The notes beneath the pieces are model-generated. The model made no database searches and was not told the DNA's origin. It worked only from the letters and a program-made list of their open reading frames with translations. The position numbers and the translations under genes were made by a program. Positions 32,674-41,298 of a stretch of DNA of 64,000 bases are shown here, piece after piece; within the stretch, counting starts at the first letter, position 1; each line of letters starts with the position of its first letter. The DNA is from DASQMT01 sp963827335 (GTDB lineage Bacteria > Actinomycetota > Thermoleophilia > Solirubrobacterales > Solirubrobacteraceae). The stretch covers positions 372,001 to 436,000 of the forward strand of contig CAWHAP010000007.1 of the NCBI GenBank assembly GCA_963827335.1. The letters run 5' to 3'.

Positions 32674-32826
32674 CACACGCCGGCAGACCCGCGATCCGAT
32701 GTGACGTTTCGCGGGGCCGAAGGAGCGCCGGTCCCCTGACCCCCTCCCCTCAATGCCCGGTGTCCGCGCGCTCGACGATCCGGGCGAAATGCGCCGCCGC
32801 CACTCACGCACCGCGCCGGCGCGGAG

Positions 32827-33666
32827 CTACGAGCGGGCGTCCGCGAGGTCGCGGTAGAAGGTCCGCGGGCGCGTGCGCACGAGCCGCGCCTTGCGCGGGG
32901 CGGCGTACACCTCGAGCATCGTCGCGGTCGGCAGCCCGTCGATCGTGCGCCCGTCGATCTCGACGCTCAGCGGCGCGCTCGCCGGCGTGTTCGCGACGCG
33001 CACGGTGTCGCTGCCGTCGATCACCAGCGAGCGCAGCGGGCTGCCCTGGCTGGCGAGCGGCGTGACCACGATGGCGTCGAGCGTCGGGGCGACCGCCGGG
33101 CCCCCGGCGCCGACCGTGTAGGCGGTCGAGCCCGTCGGCGAGGCGATCACGACGCCGTCTCCGCTGAGGTCGAGCAGCGGATCGTCGCCGACGTCGATCC
33201 GCAGGCGCGCGTTGCCGTGGCCGGGCTGGCGCGTGACCACGACGTCGTTGAAGGCCACGACGCGGTGCGGCTGCTCCGTGTGGAACGTGGCGACGAGCGC
33301 CGTCCGCTCGTCGACGGTCGCCGTGCCCGCGGCGAGGGCGTCCAGGGCCGGGCCGAGCTCGTGGCCCCCGATGTCGGCGAGGAAGCCGAGGTGCCCGAAG
33401 TTGACGCCGAGCACGGCGGCGTGCCCGCTCATCGCCAGCCGGAGCGCGCGCAGGATGGTCCCGTCGCCGCCGAGGGCGATCACGAGCTGGCACTCGGCGT
33501 CCGCGCCGGTCGGCGCGGCGCTCGTGCCGAGGTCGACGAGCGTCACGTCGTGCTCGCGCGCCCAGGCGTCGATGATCATGCGCTGCGGCGCGCATTCGCC
33601 CGAGGGGTTCTCGAGCACGCCGACGCAGACGGGGCCGTCGGAGGAGTCCAGCGCGAAGGGCGGCAT
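32827..33666 (-). CDS. nadK: NAD kinase
   Basis: A 279-residue NAD kinase (ATP- or polyphosphate-dependent) making NADP. GGDGTILRALRLA is the conserved GGDGT motif near residue 66; NFGHLGFLAD and SPTGSTAYTVGAGGP complete the active site. The length is normal. The ATG at 33666 is divergent from the cNMP-reductase fusion, 42 bp away. Downstream on the same strand lies the inverted-repeat element, directly after the stop codon. Confidence 0.93.
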   Translation of the reverse strand: MPPFALDSSDGPVCVGVLENPSGECAPQRMIIDAWAREHDVTLVDLGTSAAPTGADAECQLVIALGGDGTILRALRLAMSGHAAVLGVNFGHLGFLADIGGHELGPALDALAAGTATVDERTALVATFHTEQPHRVVAFNDVVVTRQPGHGNARLRIDVGDDPLLDLSGDGVVIASPTGSTAYTVGAGGPAVAPTLDAIVVTPLASQGSPLRSLVIDGSDTVRVANTPASAPLSVEIDGRTIDGLPTATMLEVYAAPRKARLVRTRPRTFYRDLADARS

Positions 33667-33708
33667 CCCGCGAAGCCTCGCACGCTCTGCTATCGCTTCG
33701 TGGCGACG

Positions 33709-35400
33709 ATGACGATCGAGCAGACGAGACCCAAGCAGCTGCGCGCCGACGACTTCCCGGATCTCGACGATCCGGTGATGTTCCCGCGCATGTCCGAGGC
33801 CAAGCTCGAGCGGCTCGCGAAGACGGGCACGCTGCGCTCCTACGCGGCCGGCGAGGTGCTCGTCGAGCAGGGGCAGCGCGACGCGCCGTTCCTCGTCGTG
33901 ATGCGCGGCCGGGTGCGCGTGCTCGACCGCAAGCCGGGCAAGGACATCTGGGTGGCCGAGGGCGACCCGGGCACGTTCCTCGGCGACATCGCGACCTTCA
34001 CCGGCGAGCCGGCCGTCACGGAGTGCGTGGCGAGCGAGGCGACCGACGTGATCTCCTTCGAGCGCGAGGATCTGCGGGCCATGCTCGTCGCGTGGCCCGA
34101 GATGGCCGAGATGGTTCTCCGGGCGCTGATGGCGCGCCGCGAGTGGCACGTCGCGCACGGCCACGGCATGCTCCGGCTCATCGCCCCGCGCGGCTCGCGC
34201 CGGGCCTTCGAGGTGCGCGACCTGCTGGAGCGCAACCTCGTGCCCGTCCGCTGGTACGACGCGGACGACGAGGAGGAGAGCGGCGGCATGCTGCGCTGGC
34301 TGCAGATCCCGCCGGAGGAGACGCCGATACTCGTCCGCAACCAGTCGGTGCTGCGGAACCCGTCGGCCGCCCAGGTCGCCCGCGAGCTGGGCCTGCGCGC
34401 CGACGTCGACGGCGAGCGGTTCGACCTCGTCGTGCTCGGCGGCGGGCCCGCCGGGCTCGCCGCGGCCGTGTACGGCGGGTCCGAGGGCCTGCGCACGCTC
34501 GTGACCGAGGCCTGGGCACCCGGCGGCCAGGCCGGGACGAGCACGCGGATCGAGAACTACCTCGGCTTCCCGTCCGGCATCTCCGGCGAGCAGCTCACGC
34601 GCAAGGCGACCCTGCAGGCGCGCCGCTTCGACGCCGTCCTGTCGAGCTTCCACCGCGCGGTCGAGCTCGCGCGCGGTCCCGAGGGCCTCGTGCGCGTCGA
34701 CCTCGACGACGGGCAGCACGCGCTCGCGCGCACGGTCGTCGTCGCCACCGGTGCGCGCTGGCGCACGCTCGCCGCCGACGGCGTCGAGCGCTTCACCGGC
34801 GCGGGCGTCTATCACGCCGCCATGGCGTCCGACGCCGAGCGCTGCCGGGGCGAGGACGTGATCGTCGTCGGCGGCGGCAACTCGGCCGGCCAGGCCGCGG
34901 TGCACCTGGCGCGCGGCGCGCGCAGCGTGCGCGTCGTCGTCCGCGGGCAGGGGCTGGCCGACACGATGTCGTCCTACCTCGTCGAGCGGATCGAGGCGCG
35001 CCCGAACATCGAGGTCGTCACCGGCACCGAGATCAGCGCCGTCCACGGCAACGGCCGGCTCGAGGGGGTCGACCTGCGCGGGCGGGCGGACGGCGGCGTG
35101 CAGCGCGTCGACGTCAGCGCCGTGTTCGTGATGATCGGCGCCGACCCGTGCACGGAGGCCGTGCACATGATGCTCTCGCTCGACGAGTCCGGCTACATCC
35201 GCTGCGGCGAGGGCGCCGCGAACTGCGACGGGCCGAACCGCTGGCGCGAGCCGGCACGGGACCCGCATCTGCTCGAGACCGTCTGGCCCGGCGTCTTCGC
35301 CGCGGGCGACGTCCGCGCCGGGGCCACGAAGCGCGTCGCCGGCGCCGTCGGCGACGGCGCGCTGGCCGTGCGCTTCGCCCACCAGGTGCTCGACGTATGA
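33709..35400 (+). CDS. Cyclic-nucleotide-binding domain fused to thioredoxin-reductase-like flavoprotein
   Basis: A 563-residue fusion. Residues ~25-145 are a Crp-type cyclic-nucleotide-binding domain (YAAGEVLVEQGQRDAPFLVV, PGTFLGDIATFTGEP). Residues ~240-563 are a low-molecular-weight thioredoxin-reductase-like FAD/NAD(P) protein: GGGPAGLAAAVYG near 243, GGGNSAGQAAVHLARGA near 387 and VFAAGDVRAG. The redox CxxC of true thioredoxin reductase is absent, the expected place reading GNSAGQ. The family is thus a flavin reductase of unknown acceptor, possibly gated by a nucleotide. ATG 33709 was chosen; GTG 33700 is an in-frame alternative. Confidence 0.88.
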   Translation: MTIEQTRPKQLRADDFPDLDDPVMFPRMSEAKLERLAKTGTLRSYAAGEVLVEQGQRDAPFLVVMRGRVRVLDRKPGKDIWVAEGDPGTFLGDIATFTGEPAVTECVASEATDVISFEREDLRAMLVAWPEMAEMVLRALMARREWHVAHGHGMLRLIAPRGSRRAFEVRDLLERNLVPVRWYDADDEEESGGMLRWLQIPPEETPILVRNQSVLRNPSAAQVARELGLRADVDGERFDLVVLGGGPAGLAAAVYGGSEGLRTLVTEAWAPGGQAGTSTRIENYLGFPSGISGEQLTRKATLQARRFDAVLSSFHRAVELARGPEGLVRVDLDDGQHALARTVVVATGARWRTLAADGVERFTGAGVYHAAMASDAERCRGEDVIVVGGGNSAGQAAVHLARGARSVRVVVRGQGLADTMSSYLVERIEARPNIEVVTGTEISAVHGNGRLEGVDLRGRADGGVQRVDVSAVFVMIGADPCTEAVHMMLSLDESGYIRCGEGAANCDGPNRWREPARDPHLLETVWPGVFAAGDVRAGATKRVAGAVGDGALAVRFAHQVLDV

Positions 35401-35433
35401 GCGGCGAGGTCCACCGCGTCCCGAACGGCTGAC

Positions 35434-37550
35434 GTGGACCCCGACGCCCGGGCGCGGGAGACCGAGGCGGCGATGACCGACGAGGAGCGCCGGTCGCTCC
35501 TCGTCAGCGTCATGGGCGCGAGCGCGTTCCTCCCCGAGCGCGACCCGCGGATCCCCGACGGCGTGCCGATGGGCGCGGGCTACGTCCCGGGCGTGCCGCG
35601 GCTCGGCGTGCCGGCGCTGCTGATGACCGACGCGAGCCTCGGCATCACCAACCCCGGCTATCGCCCAGGCGACACGGCCACGGCGCTGCCCGCCTCCCTG
35701 GCCACGGGGGCGAGCTTCAACCCGGCGCTCGCCCGCGCGGCCGGTGAGCTGCTCGGCCGCGAGGCGCGCGCCCGCGGCTTCAACGTCCTGCTCGGCGGCG
35801 GGGCGAACCTCACCCGCGACCCCCGCAACGGCCGCAACTTCGAGTACCTGTCGGAGGACCCGCTGCTCACCGGCGTGCTCGCCGCCGAGGCGATCGCCGG
35901 GACGCAGGCGATGGGCGTGATCTCGACGATCAAGCACTACTCGCTCAACTGCAACGAGACGAACCGCCACTGGCTCGACGCGGTCATCGACCCGGACGCG
36001 CACCGCGAGTCCGACCTGCTGGCGTTCCAGATCGCGATCGAGCGCGCGCAGCCCGGCTCGGTGATGGGCGGCTACAACAAGGTCAACGGCGAGTACGCGT
36101 GCGGGAGCCCGACGCTGCTCGGCGACGTGCTGAAGGGCGCGTGGGAGTACCCGGGCTGGGTGATGTCGGACTGGGGCGCGACGCCGCGCTGGGAGTACGC
36201 GCTCGCCGGGCTGGACCAGGAGTCCGGCGCGCAGATCGACGTGACGCTGTGGGGCGGCGAGCCGTTCGGCGCCCCGCTGCGCCGCCGCCCTCGCGTCGGG
36301 CGAGCTGCCCGCGCGAGCGCCTGGCGGACATGGTGCGCCGCATCCTGCGCTCGATCTACGCCGTCGGCGCCGACGCGTGGGGCCCGGCGCCCGACGTCGA
36401 CATGGACCGGCACGCCGGCGTGGCCCTCGAGACCGCGCGGCAGGGCATCGTGCTGCTGAAGAACGACGGCGTGCTCCCGCTGGCCCCCGCCGACGGGGCG
36501 ACCGTCGCGGTCATCGGCGGGTACGCCCAGCTCGGCGTCCCGAGCGGGACGGGCTCGAGCGCGGTCACGCCGCCGGCCGGCCACGCGGGCACGATCGGCA
36601 TCGGCGGGCCCGGGATCATGGGCTCGGCGCGCAACCTCTTCCTGCTCCCCTCGTCGCCGGTCGACGAGCTGCGGCGGCTGCTGCCGGGCGCGACGGTCGA
36701 GTTCGACCCCGGGATGAGCCCGGCCGAGTCGGCGGCGCTGGCGCGCCGCGCGGACGTCGCGATCGTCTTCGGCATCCGCATCGAGGGCGAGGGCTTCGAC
36801 CTGCACGATCTCGCGCTGCCCTGGGGGCAGGACGCCGTGATCGAGGCCGTCGCGGAGGCGAACCCGAACACCGTCGTCGTGCTGGAGAACGGCTCGCCGG
36901 TCGCGCTGCCCTGGCACGACCGCGTGCGGGCGATCGTCGAGGCCTGGTACCCGGGGCAGGCCGGCGGGCGGGCGATCGCCGAGATCGTCTGCGGCGCCGT
37001 CAACCCCTCGGGACGGTTGCCGCTGACCTTCCCGGCCGACCTCGCGCAGACGCCGCGCCCGGAGCTCCCGGGCCTGGGCCGGCCGTGGGGGGAGCCCGTC
37101 ACGATCCGCTACGACGAGGGCGCCGACGCCGGCTACCGCTGGTACGCGCGGACGGGCGCGGCGCCGCGCTACGCCTTCGGCCACGGGCTCTCCTACACGA
37201 CGTTCGAGCACGGCGACCTCGCCGTGGAGGGCGGCGAGACGATCACGGCCTCGTTCACGGTGACCAACACGGGCACGCGCGCGGGCGCCGACGTGCCGCA
37301 GCTCTACCTGACCGAGGCCGCCGGTGAGCGCCGCCTGCGCCTGCTCGGGTTCGAGCGCGTCGAGCTCGCCCCGGGCGAGTCGCGGCGCGTCACGGTGACG
37401 GCCGACCCGCGGCTGCTCGCGCGCTTCGACGGCGGCGCGGGCCGCTGGCAGCTCGCCGGCGGCACGTACCGGGTCGCGCTCGGCCGGTCCGCCGCCGATC
37501 TCGGCCCGGAGGCCGGGGTGGAGCTCGGGACGCGGACGTTCGGGCGCTGA
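35434..37550 (+). pseudogene. GH3 beta-glucosidase, frameshifted near 36280-36316
   Basis: A family 3 glycoside hydrolase split over two frames. The first part (GTG 35434) holds the TIM barrel with KHYSLNCNETNRHW and the nucleophile Asp246 in WVMSDWGA. The second frame (clear from ERLADMVRRILRSIYAVG, 36315 on) holds the alpha/beta sandwich (GIVLLKNDGVLPLAP) and the C-terminal fibronectin-III-like domain (RYAFGHGLSYTTFEHGDL). Between them an intermediate frame reads ALASGELP, so two single-base insertions about 30 bp apart would restore one 705-residue enzyme. There is no signal peptide. Either decay or assembly error in a G+C run. Confidence 0.85.
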
Positions 37551-37555
37551 GGGGC

Positions 37556-38419
37556 CTACTCCGCCTCGAGCGCGGCCACGGCCTCGCGCAGCGCCGCCTG
37601 CTCGTCGGGCGCGAGCTCGGGGAAGCGCGGGTCCATCGCCTCCAGGTGCCCGGCGAGGATCGCCGCCACCGCGGTGCGCATGAACCACTTGCGGTCCGCC
37701 GGGATCACGTACCACGGCGCGGCGCTGGTGCTCGTGGCGCGCAGCGCCGCCTCGAAGGCGTCCTGGTACGCGTCCCAGTGCGCGCGCTCGGCCACGTCGC
37801 CGGCGGAGAACTTCCACTGCTTCTCCGGATCCTCGGCGCGCGCGAGGAAGCGCTTGCGCTGCTCCTCGCGCGACACGTGGAGGAAGAACTTCACGACCTG
37901 CGTCCCGCTGCGGCCCAGGTGGCGCTCCCACGCCGCGATGTCCTCCAGGCGCTCCTTCCAGAACCGGCCCTCGCCGGCCTGGGCGGGGTCGACCGCCTGC
38001 GCCGCCAGGTACTCGGGGTGCACGCGCACGGCGACCACCTCCTCGTAGTGCGAGCGGTTGAAGATGCCGATCTCGCCGCGGGCCGGCAGGGCGAGCTGGC
38101 AGCGCCACAGCCAGTCGTGCGCGAGCTCGGTGCGCGTGGGCTGCTTGAAGGACGTCACGCGCACGCCCTGCGGATTGAGGCCGCTCATCACGTGCTCGAT
38201 CGTGCCGTCCTTGCCGGCCGCGTCCATGGCCTGGAAGACGACGAGGAGCGACCGGCGGCCCTCCGCGTAGAGGCGCTCCTGGAGCTCGTCGAGCCGCTCG
38301 AGGTCCTTGGCGCGCCGCCCCTCCGAGGCCGCCTTGTCGGTGCCCGCTTTGTCGTCGGTGTCGTGGTCGGCGAGCTTGAAGCCCTTCGGCCGCACGCGGA
38401 AGCGCTTCGCGTAGTCCAT
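37556..38419 (-). CDS. ppk2: Polyphosphate kinase 2 family protein
   Basis: A 287-residue PPK2. Walker A is FQAMDAAGKDGTIEHVM near residue 63, Walker B/lid residues are IFNRSHYEEVV near 120, and the C-terminal YVIPADRKWFMR is diagnostic. PPK2 enzymes phosphorylate AMP, ADP or GDP with polyphosphate. The single-domain size fits class I or III. TATCGT lies 6 bp before the ATG, so the transcript is probably leaderless. The gene converges, with a 5-bp gap, on the glucosidase and is divergent from the MFS gene. Confidence 0.93.
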   Translation of the reverse strand: MDYAKRFRVRPKGFKLADHDTDDKAGTDKAASEGRRAKDLERLDELQERLYAEGRRSLLVVFQAMDAAGKDGTIEHVMSGLNPQGVRVTSFKQPTRTELAHDWLWRCQLALPARGEIGIFNRSHYEEVVAVRVHPEYLAAQAVDPAQAGEGRFWKERLEDIAAWERHLGRSGTQVVKFFLHVSREEQRKRFLARAEDPEKQWKFSAGDVAERAHWDAYQDAFEAALRATSTSAAPWYVIPADRKWFMRTAVAAILAGHLEAMDPRFPELAPDEQAALREAVAALEAE

Positions 38420-38425
38420 GCGCGG

Positions 38426-38431
38426 ACGATA
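38426..38431 (-). promoter_or_regulatory. Putative -10 element of the PPK2 gene
   Basis: TATCGT on the minus strand ends 6 bp before the ATG at 38419; no Shine-Dalgarno is seen, consistent with a leaderless mRNA. Confidence 0.5.
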
Positions 38432-38460
38432 CGCGGCAGGCCGGGTGCGAGACTGGCCGG

Positions 38461-39651
38461 GTGCCGGGGATGAGCGGGGTGCCGCGCGACGAGGTCGCCG
38501 CCGCGAGGCGCGCGACCTATGCGGTCTTCGCCGTCAACGGCTTCGCGTTCGCGAGCTGGGCGTCGCGGATCCCGCAGGTCAAGGAAGAGCTCGGGCTCGA
38601 CGCCTCGCAGCTCGGGCTCGTGCTGCTCGCGCTGGCCGCCGGGTCGGTGCTCGCGCTGCCGTTGTCGGGGCCGGTGATCGCGCACTTCGGGTCGCGGCGG
38701 ACCGTCACCGCGACGGCCGTGCAGGCCGGGGCCGGGCTCGTGATCGTGGCCGGCGGCTATCACGCCGGGGTCGCCCTGGTGGCCCTGGGGCTGTTCGTCT
38801 ACGGCATCTCGACCGCCACCTGGGACGTGGGGATGAACGTGCAGGGCGCGCTCGTCGAGCGGCGGCTGGGGCGGGCGATCATGGCGCGCTTCCACGCCGG
38901 GTTCAGCCTCGGCACGGTGGCGGGCGCGCTCGCGGGCGCCGCGATGGTGGCGGCCGGGGTGCCGGTGAGCGTGCATCTGATCGTGGTCGGCGCGGCGATC
39001 GCCGTCGGGCTGCCGCTGGCGGTCCGGCGGTTCCTGGCCGACCGGCCCGAGGACGACGGATCGGCGCGGGTGCGCACCCGCGCCGCGCTGGGGGCGTGGC
39101 GCGAGCCGCGCACGCTCCTCGTCGGCCTGTTCACGCTCGCCTTCGCCTTCGCCGAGGGAGCGGGGAACGACTGGATCAGCGTCGCCGTGATCGACGACTA
39201 CGGGGCGGACGCCGCCGTCGGGACGCTGGTCTTCGCGGGCTTCCTGGCCGCGATGACCGCGGTGCGCTGGGTCGGGCCGTCGCTGCTCGACCGCTACGGG
39301 CGCGTGACGACGATCCGCGCGCTGACCGTCGTCTCGATCGCCGGGCTGATGCTCTTCATCCACGGGCCGGGGGTCGAGGCGGCCGCCGCCGGCGCGCTGC
39401 TGTGGGGGGCCGGCCTGGCGCTCGGCTTCCCGGTCGGGATGAGCGCCGGCGCCGACGAGCCGGCGTTCGCGGCGCCGCGGGTCAGCGTGATCTCCTCGAT
39501 CGGCTACTGCGCGTTCCTGACCGGGCCGCCGCTGATCGGCTTCCTCGGCGACCGGTACACCGTGCTCTCCGCGCTCACCGCGGTGCTGGTGCTGCTCGCC
39601 GTGGCCCTGCTCGTCACGGGCGCGGTGCGGCCGCTCGAGGAGCCGGCGTGA
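38461..39651 (+). CDS. MFS transporter
   Basis: A 396-residue MFS protein with 12 hydrophobic helices. The N-terminal half has FAVNGFAFASWASRIPQVKEE and HFGSRRTVTAT (degenerate motif A), and WDVGMNVQGALVERRLGR sits in helix 4-5. This resembles YbjJ/FucP-like sugar or metabolite MFS proteins rather than drug pumps. GTG 38461 or ATG 38470 may be the start. The 3' end overlaps the convergent ABC-F gene by 38 bp. Substrate unknown. Confidence 0.85.
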   Translation: MPGMSGVPRDEVAAARRATYAVFAVNGFAFASWASRIPQVKEELGLDASQLGLVLLALAAGSVLALPLSGPVIAHFGSRRTVTATAVQAGAGLVIVAGGYHAGVALVALGLFVYGISTATWDVGMNVQGALVERRLGRAIMARFHAGFSLGTVAGALAGAAMVAAGVPVSVHLIVVGAAIAVGLPLAVRRFLADRPEDDGSARVRTRAALGAWREPRTLLVGLFTLAFAFAEGAGNDWISVAVIDDYGADAAVGTLVFAGFLAAMTAVRWVGPSLLDRYGRVTTIRALTVVSIAGLMLFIHGPGVEAAAAGALLWGAGLALGFPVGMSAGADEPAFAAPRVSVISSIGYCAFLTGPPLIGFLGDRYTVLSALTAVLVLLAVALLVTGAVRPLEEPA

Positions 39652-41278
39652 CCTCGCGCGCACGGCCCGGCAGCTCGATCGTGCGGTCGAGCGCGACCGC
39701 CTCGAGCAGCTGGCGGTCGTGCGTGACGAGCAGCAGCGTGCCGTCGAACGCGTCGAGCGCGGTCTCGAGCTGCTCGATCGCCGGGAGGTCGAGATGGTTG
39801 GTGGGCTCGTCGAGCACGAGCCAGTTGGCGCCGGAGGCCATCAGCAGCGCGAGGCTCGCGCGCGTCCGCTCGCCGGGGGAGAGCGTGCCGGCCGCGCGCG
39901 CGACGGCGGCGTCCTCCAGGCCGAACTTGGCCAGCAGCGAGCGCGCGTCCTGCTGGGAGAGCCCGCTCTGCGCGACGAACGCCCCCAGCAACGCCTCGCC
40001 GCGGTCGAAGCCGATCCGCCCCTGGTCGAGCGTGCCGATGCGCACGCCGGGCCCGACCCAGCGCGTGCCGGCGGCGAGCGGCAGCCGGCCGATGAGCCCG
40101 TCCACGAGCGTCGTCTTCCCGCTCCCGTTCGCGCCGACGAGCGCGACGCGCTCGCCCCAGGTCAGCTCGAGGTCGAGCGGGCCGAGCGCGAACGTCCCGC
40201 GCCGCAGCTCCGCCCGCTCGAGCCGCGCGGTCACGTCGCCCGAGCGCTCGCCGCCGCCGAAGCGCAGCTGCAGCTCCCAGCGCCGCCACGGCTTGTCCAC
40301 GGCGTCGAGCCGCTGGATCGCCTTCTCCGTGGCCCGGACCTTGGCCGCCTGCTTCTCCGAGCGCTCGGCCCGCTTGGCCCTGCCGATCTTGTCCGGGTCG
40401 TCGCCGGCCGAGGCCTTGGCCCGGCGCACGCCGGTCTCGGACCACTGGCGCTGGCGCCGGGCGCGGTCGGTCAGCCGGTCGCGCTGCGTCGTGAACGTCT
40501 CGTAGCGCTCCTCGGCGTGGCGGGCCACCGTCGCGCGCAGCTCGAGGTAGCCAGCCCAGCCGCCGCCGTACTCCGTCGCGGTGTGGGCGACCTCGTCGAG
40601 CTCGAGCACCCGCGTGACCGTGCGCGCGAGGAAGGCGCGGTCGTGGGAGACGATCACGGCGCCGCCGGGGCGCTCGGCCACGAACCGCTCGAGCCGCGCG
40701 AGGCCGTCGAAGTCGAGGTCGTTGGTCGGCTCGTCGAGCAGCAGGACGTCGAAGCGGCTGAGCAGGATGGCCGCCAGCGACGCGCGCGCGGCCTGCCCGC
40801 CGGAGAGCGCCGCCGTCTCGAGGTCGAGCAGGGCGGGATCGAGCCCGAGGTCGCGCAGGACCGTCTCGGCCCGGGGCTCGAGGTCCGCGCCGCCCAGTCC
40901 GAGCCACGTCTCGAACGCGTCCGCGTAGCGCTCCGCGGCGCCCGCCGCGTGCTGTGCGAGCTCCTCGGCGGCGGCCTCGACGCGCGCGTCGGCGCCGGCG
41001 ACGCCGGTCCGCCGCGCGAGGTAGTCCTGCAACCGCTCCCCGGGCGCGCGGTCCGGCTCCTGCGGCAGGTAGCCGGCCGCGCCCGCGGTGAGCTGGACGC
41101 TGCCTCGGTCCGGCCGGTCGAGCCCGGCGAGCAGCCGCAGCAACGTCGACTTCCCCGCGCCGTTCGGACCGACGACGCCGAGCACGTCGCCGGGCGCGAC
41201 CGTCACCGAGACGCCGGCGAGGATCGTCGCGGCGCCGTGCGCCTTGTGCAGCTCCCGCGCGGTGAGGGTCCCGGCCAC
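39614..41278 (-). CDS. ABC-F family ATPase (ribosome-associated)
   Basis: A 554-residue protein with two ABC ATPase domains and no membrane helices. Walker A motifs are GPNGAGKST near residue 38 and GANGSGKTT near 350; signatures are LSGGQAARASLA and LSPGERTRASLA; Walker B are LLLDEPTNDLD and LVLDEPTNHLD. The charged linker between domains (KIGRAKRAERSEKQAAKVRA) is typical of ABC-F proteins. These bind the ribosome and either protect it from antibiotics or aid translation. It starts at GTG 41278, with TAGGCT 7 bp upstream. Confidence 0.93.
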   Translation of the reverse strand: MAGTLTARELHKAHGAATILAGVSVTVAPGDVLGVVGPNGAGKSTLLRLLAGLDRPDRGSVQLTAGAAGYLPQEPDRAPGERLQDYLARRTGVAGADARVEAAAEELAQHAAGAAERYADAFETWLGLGGADLEPRAETVLRDLGLDPALLDLETAALSGGQAARASLAAILLSRFDVLLLDEPTNDLDFDGLARLERFVAERPGGAVIVSHDRAFLARTVTRVLELDEVAHTATEYGGGWAGYLELRATVARHAEERYETFTTQRDRLTDRARRQRQWSETGVRRAKASAGDDPDKIGRAKRAERSEKQAAKVRATEKAIQRLDAVDKPWRRWELQLRFGGGERSGDVTARLERAELRRGTFALGPLDLELTWGERVALVGANGSGKTTLVDGLIGRLPLAAGTRWVGPGVRIGTLDQGRIGFDRGEALLGAFVAQSGLSQQDARSLLAKFGLEDAAVARAAGTLSPGERTRASLALLMASGANWLVLDEPTNHLDLPAIEQLETALDAFDGTLLLVTHDRQLLEAVALDRTIELPGRAREVTPAPRAAAPRP

Positions 41279-41285
41279 CCGCAGG

Positions 41286-41291
41286 AGCCTA
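41286..41291 (-). promoter_or_regulatory. Putative -10 element of the ABC-F gene
   Basis: TAGGCT on the minus strand ends 7 bp before the GTG at 41278. The whole gap to the upstream exporter stop is only 20 bp, so the gene may also be read from upstream. Confidence 0.45.
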
Positions 41292-41298
41292 CGACCCT

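Larger units (their letters stand above)
32414..32806. mobile_element. Structured inverted-repeat element (MITE-like, unclassified)
   Basis: The gene-free stretch between the racemase-family gene and NAD kinase is a highly ordered ~390-bp element. Outer arms 32452-32535 and 32721-32803 are inverted copies: the inner 39 bases differ at one position, and the outer 37 match at about 30. The left outer segment is tandemly duplicated (32414-32450 and 32452-32488). Between the arms are two 60-bp units with hairpins. No open reading frame with family resemblance lies inside. It may be a non-autonomous transposable element, a REP/BIME-like element or a structured RNA. Boundaries are approximate and target-site duplications were not identified. 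Confidence 0.7.

Noticed and set aside
32540..32720. CRISPR-like array
   Set aside because: Hairpins recur only twice at 60 bp, with no constant spacer length pattern and no cas genes.
32442..32811. Open frames across the repeat element on both strands
   Set aside because: Their sequence is dictated by the inverted repeats and has no protein family features.
35398..35433. Eleven-codon open frame overlapping the reductase stop
   Set aside because: It is too short to support as a gene and has no ribosome site of its own; it may be chance.
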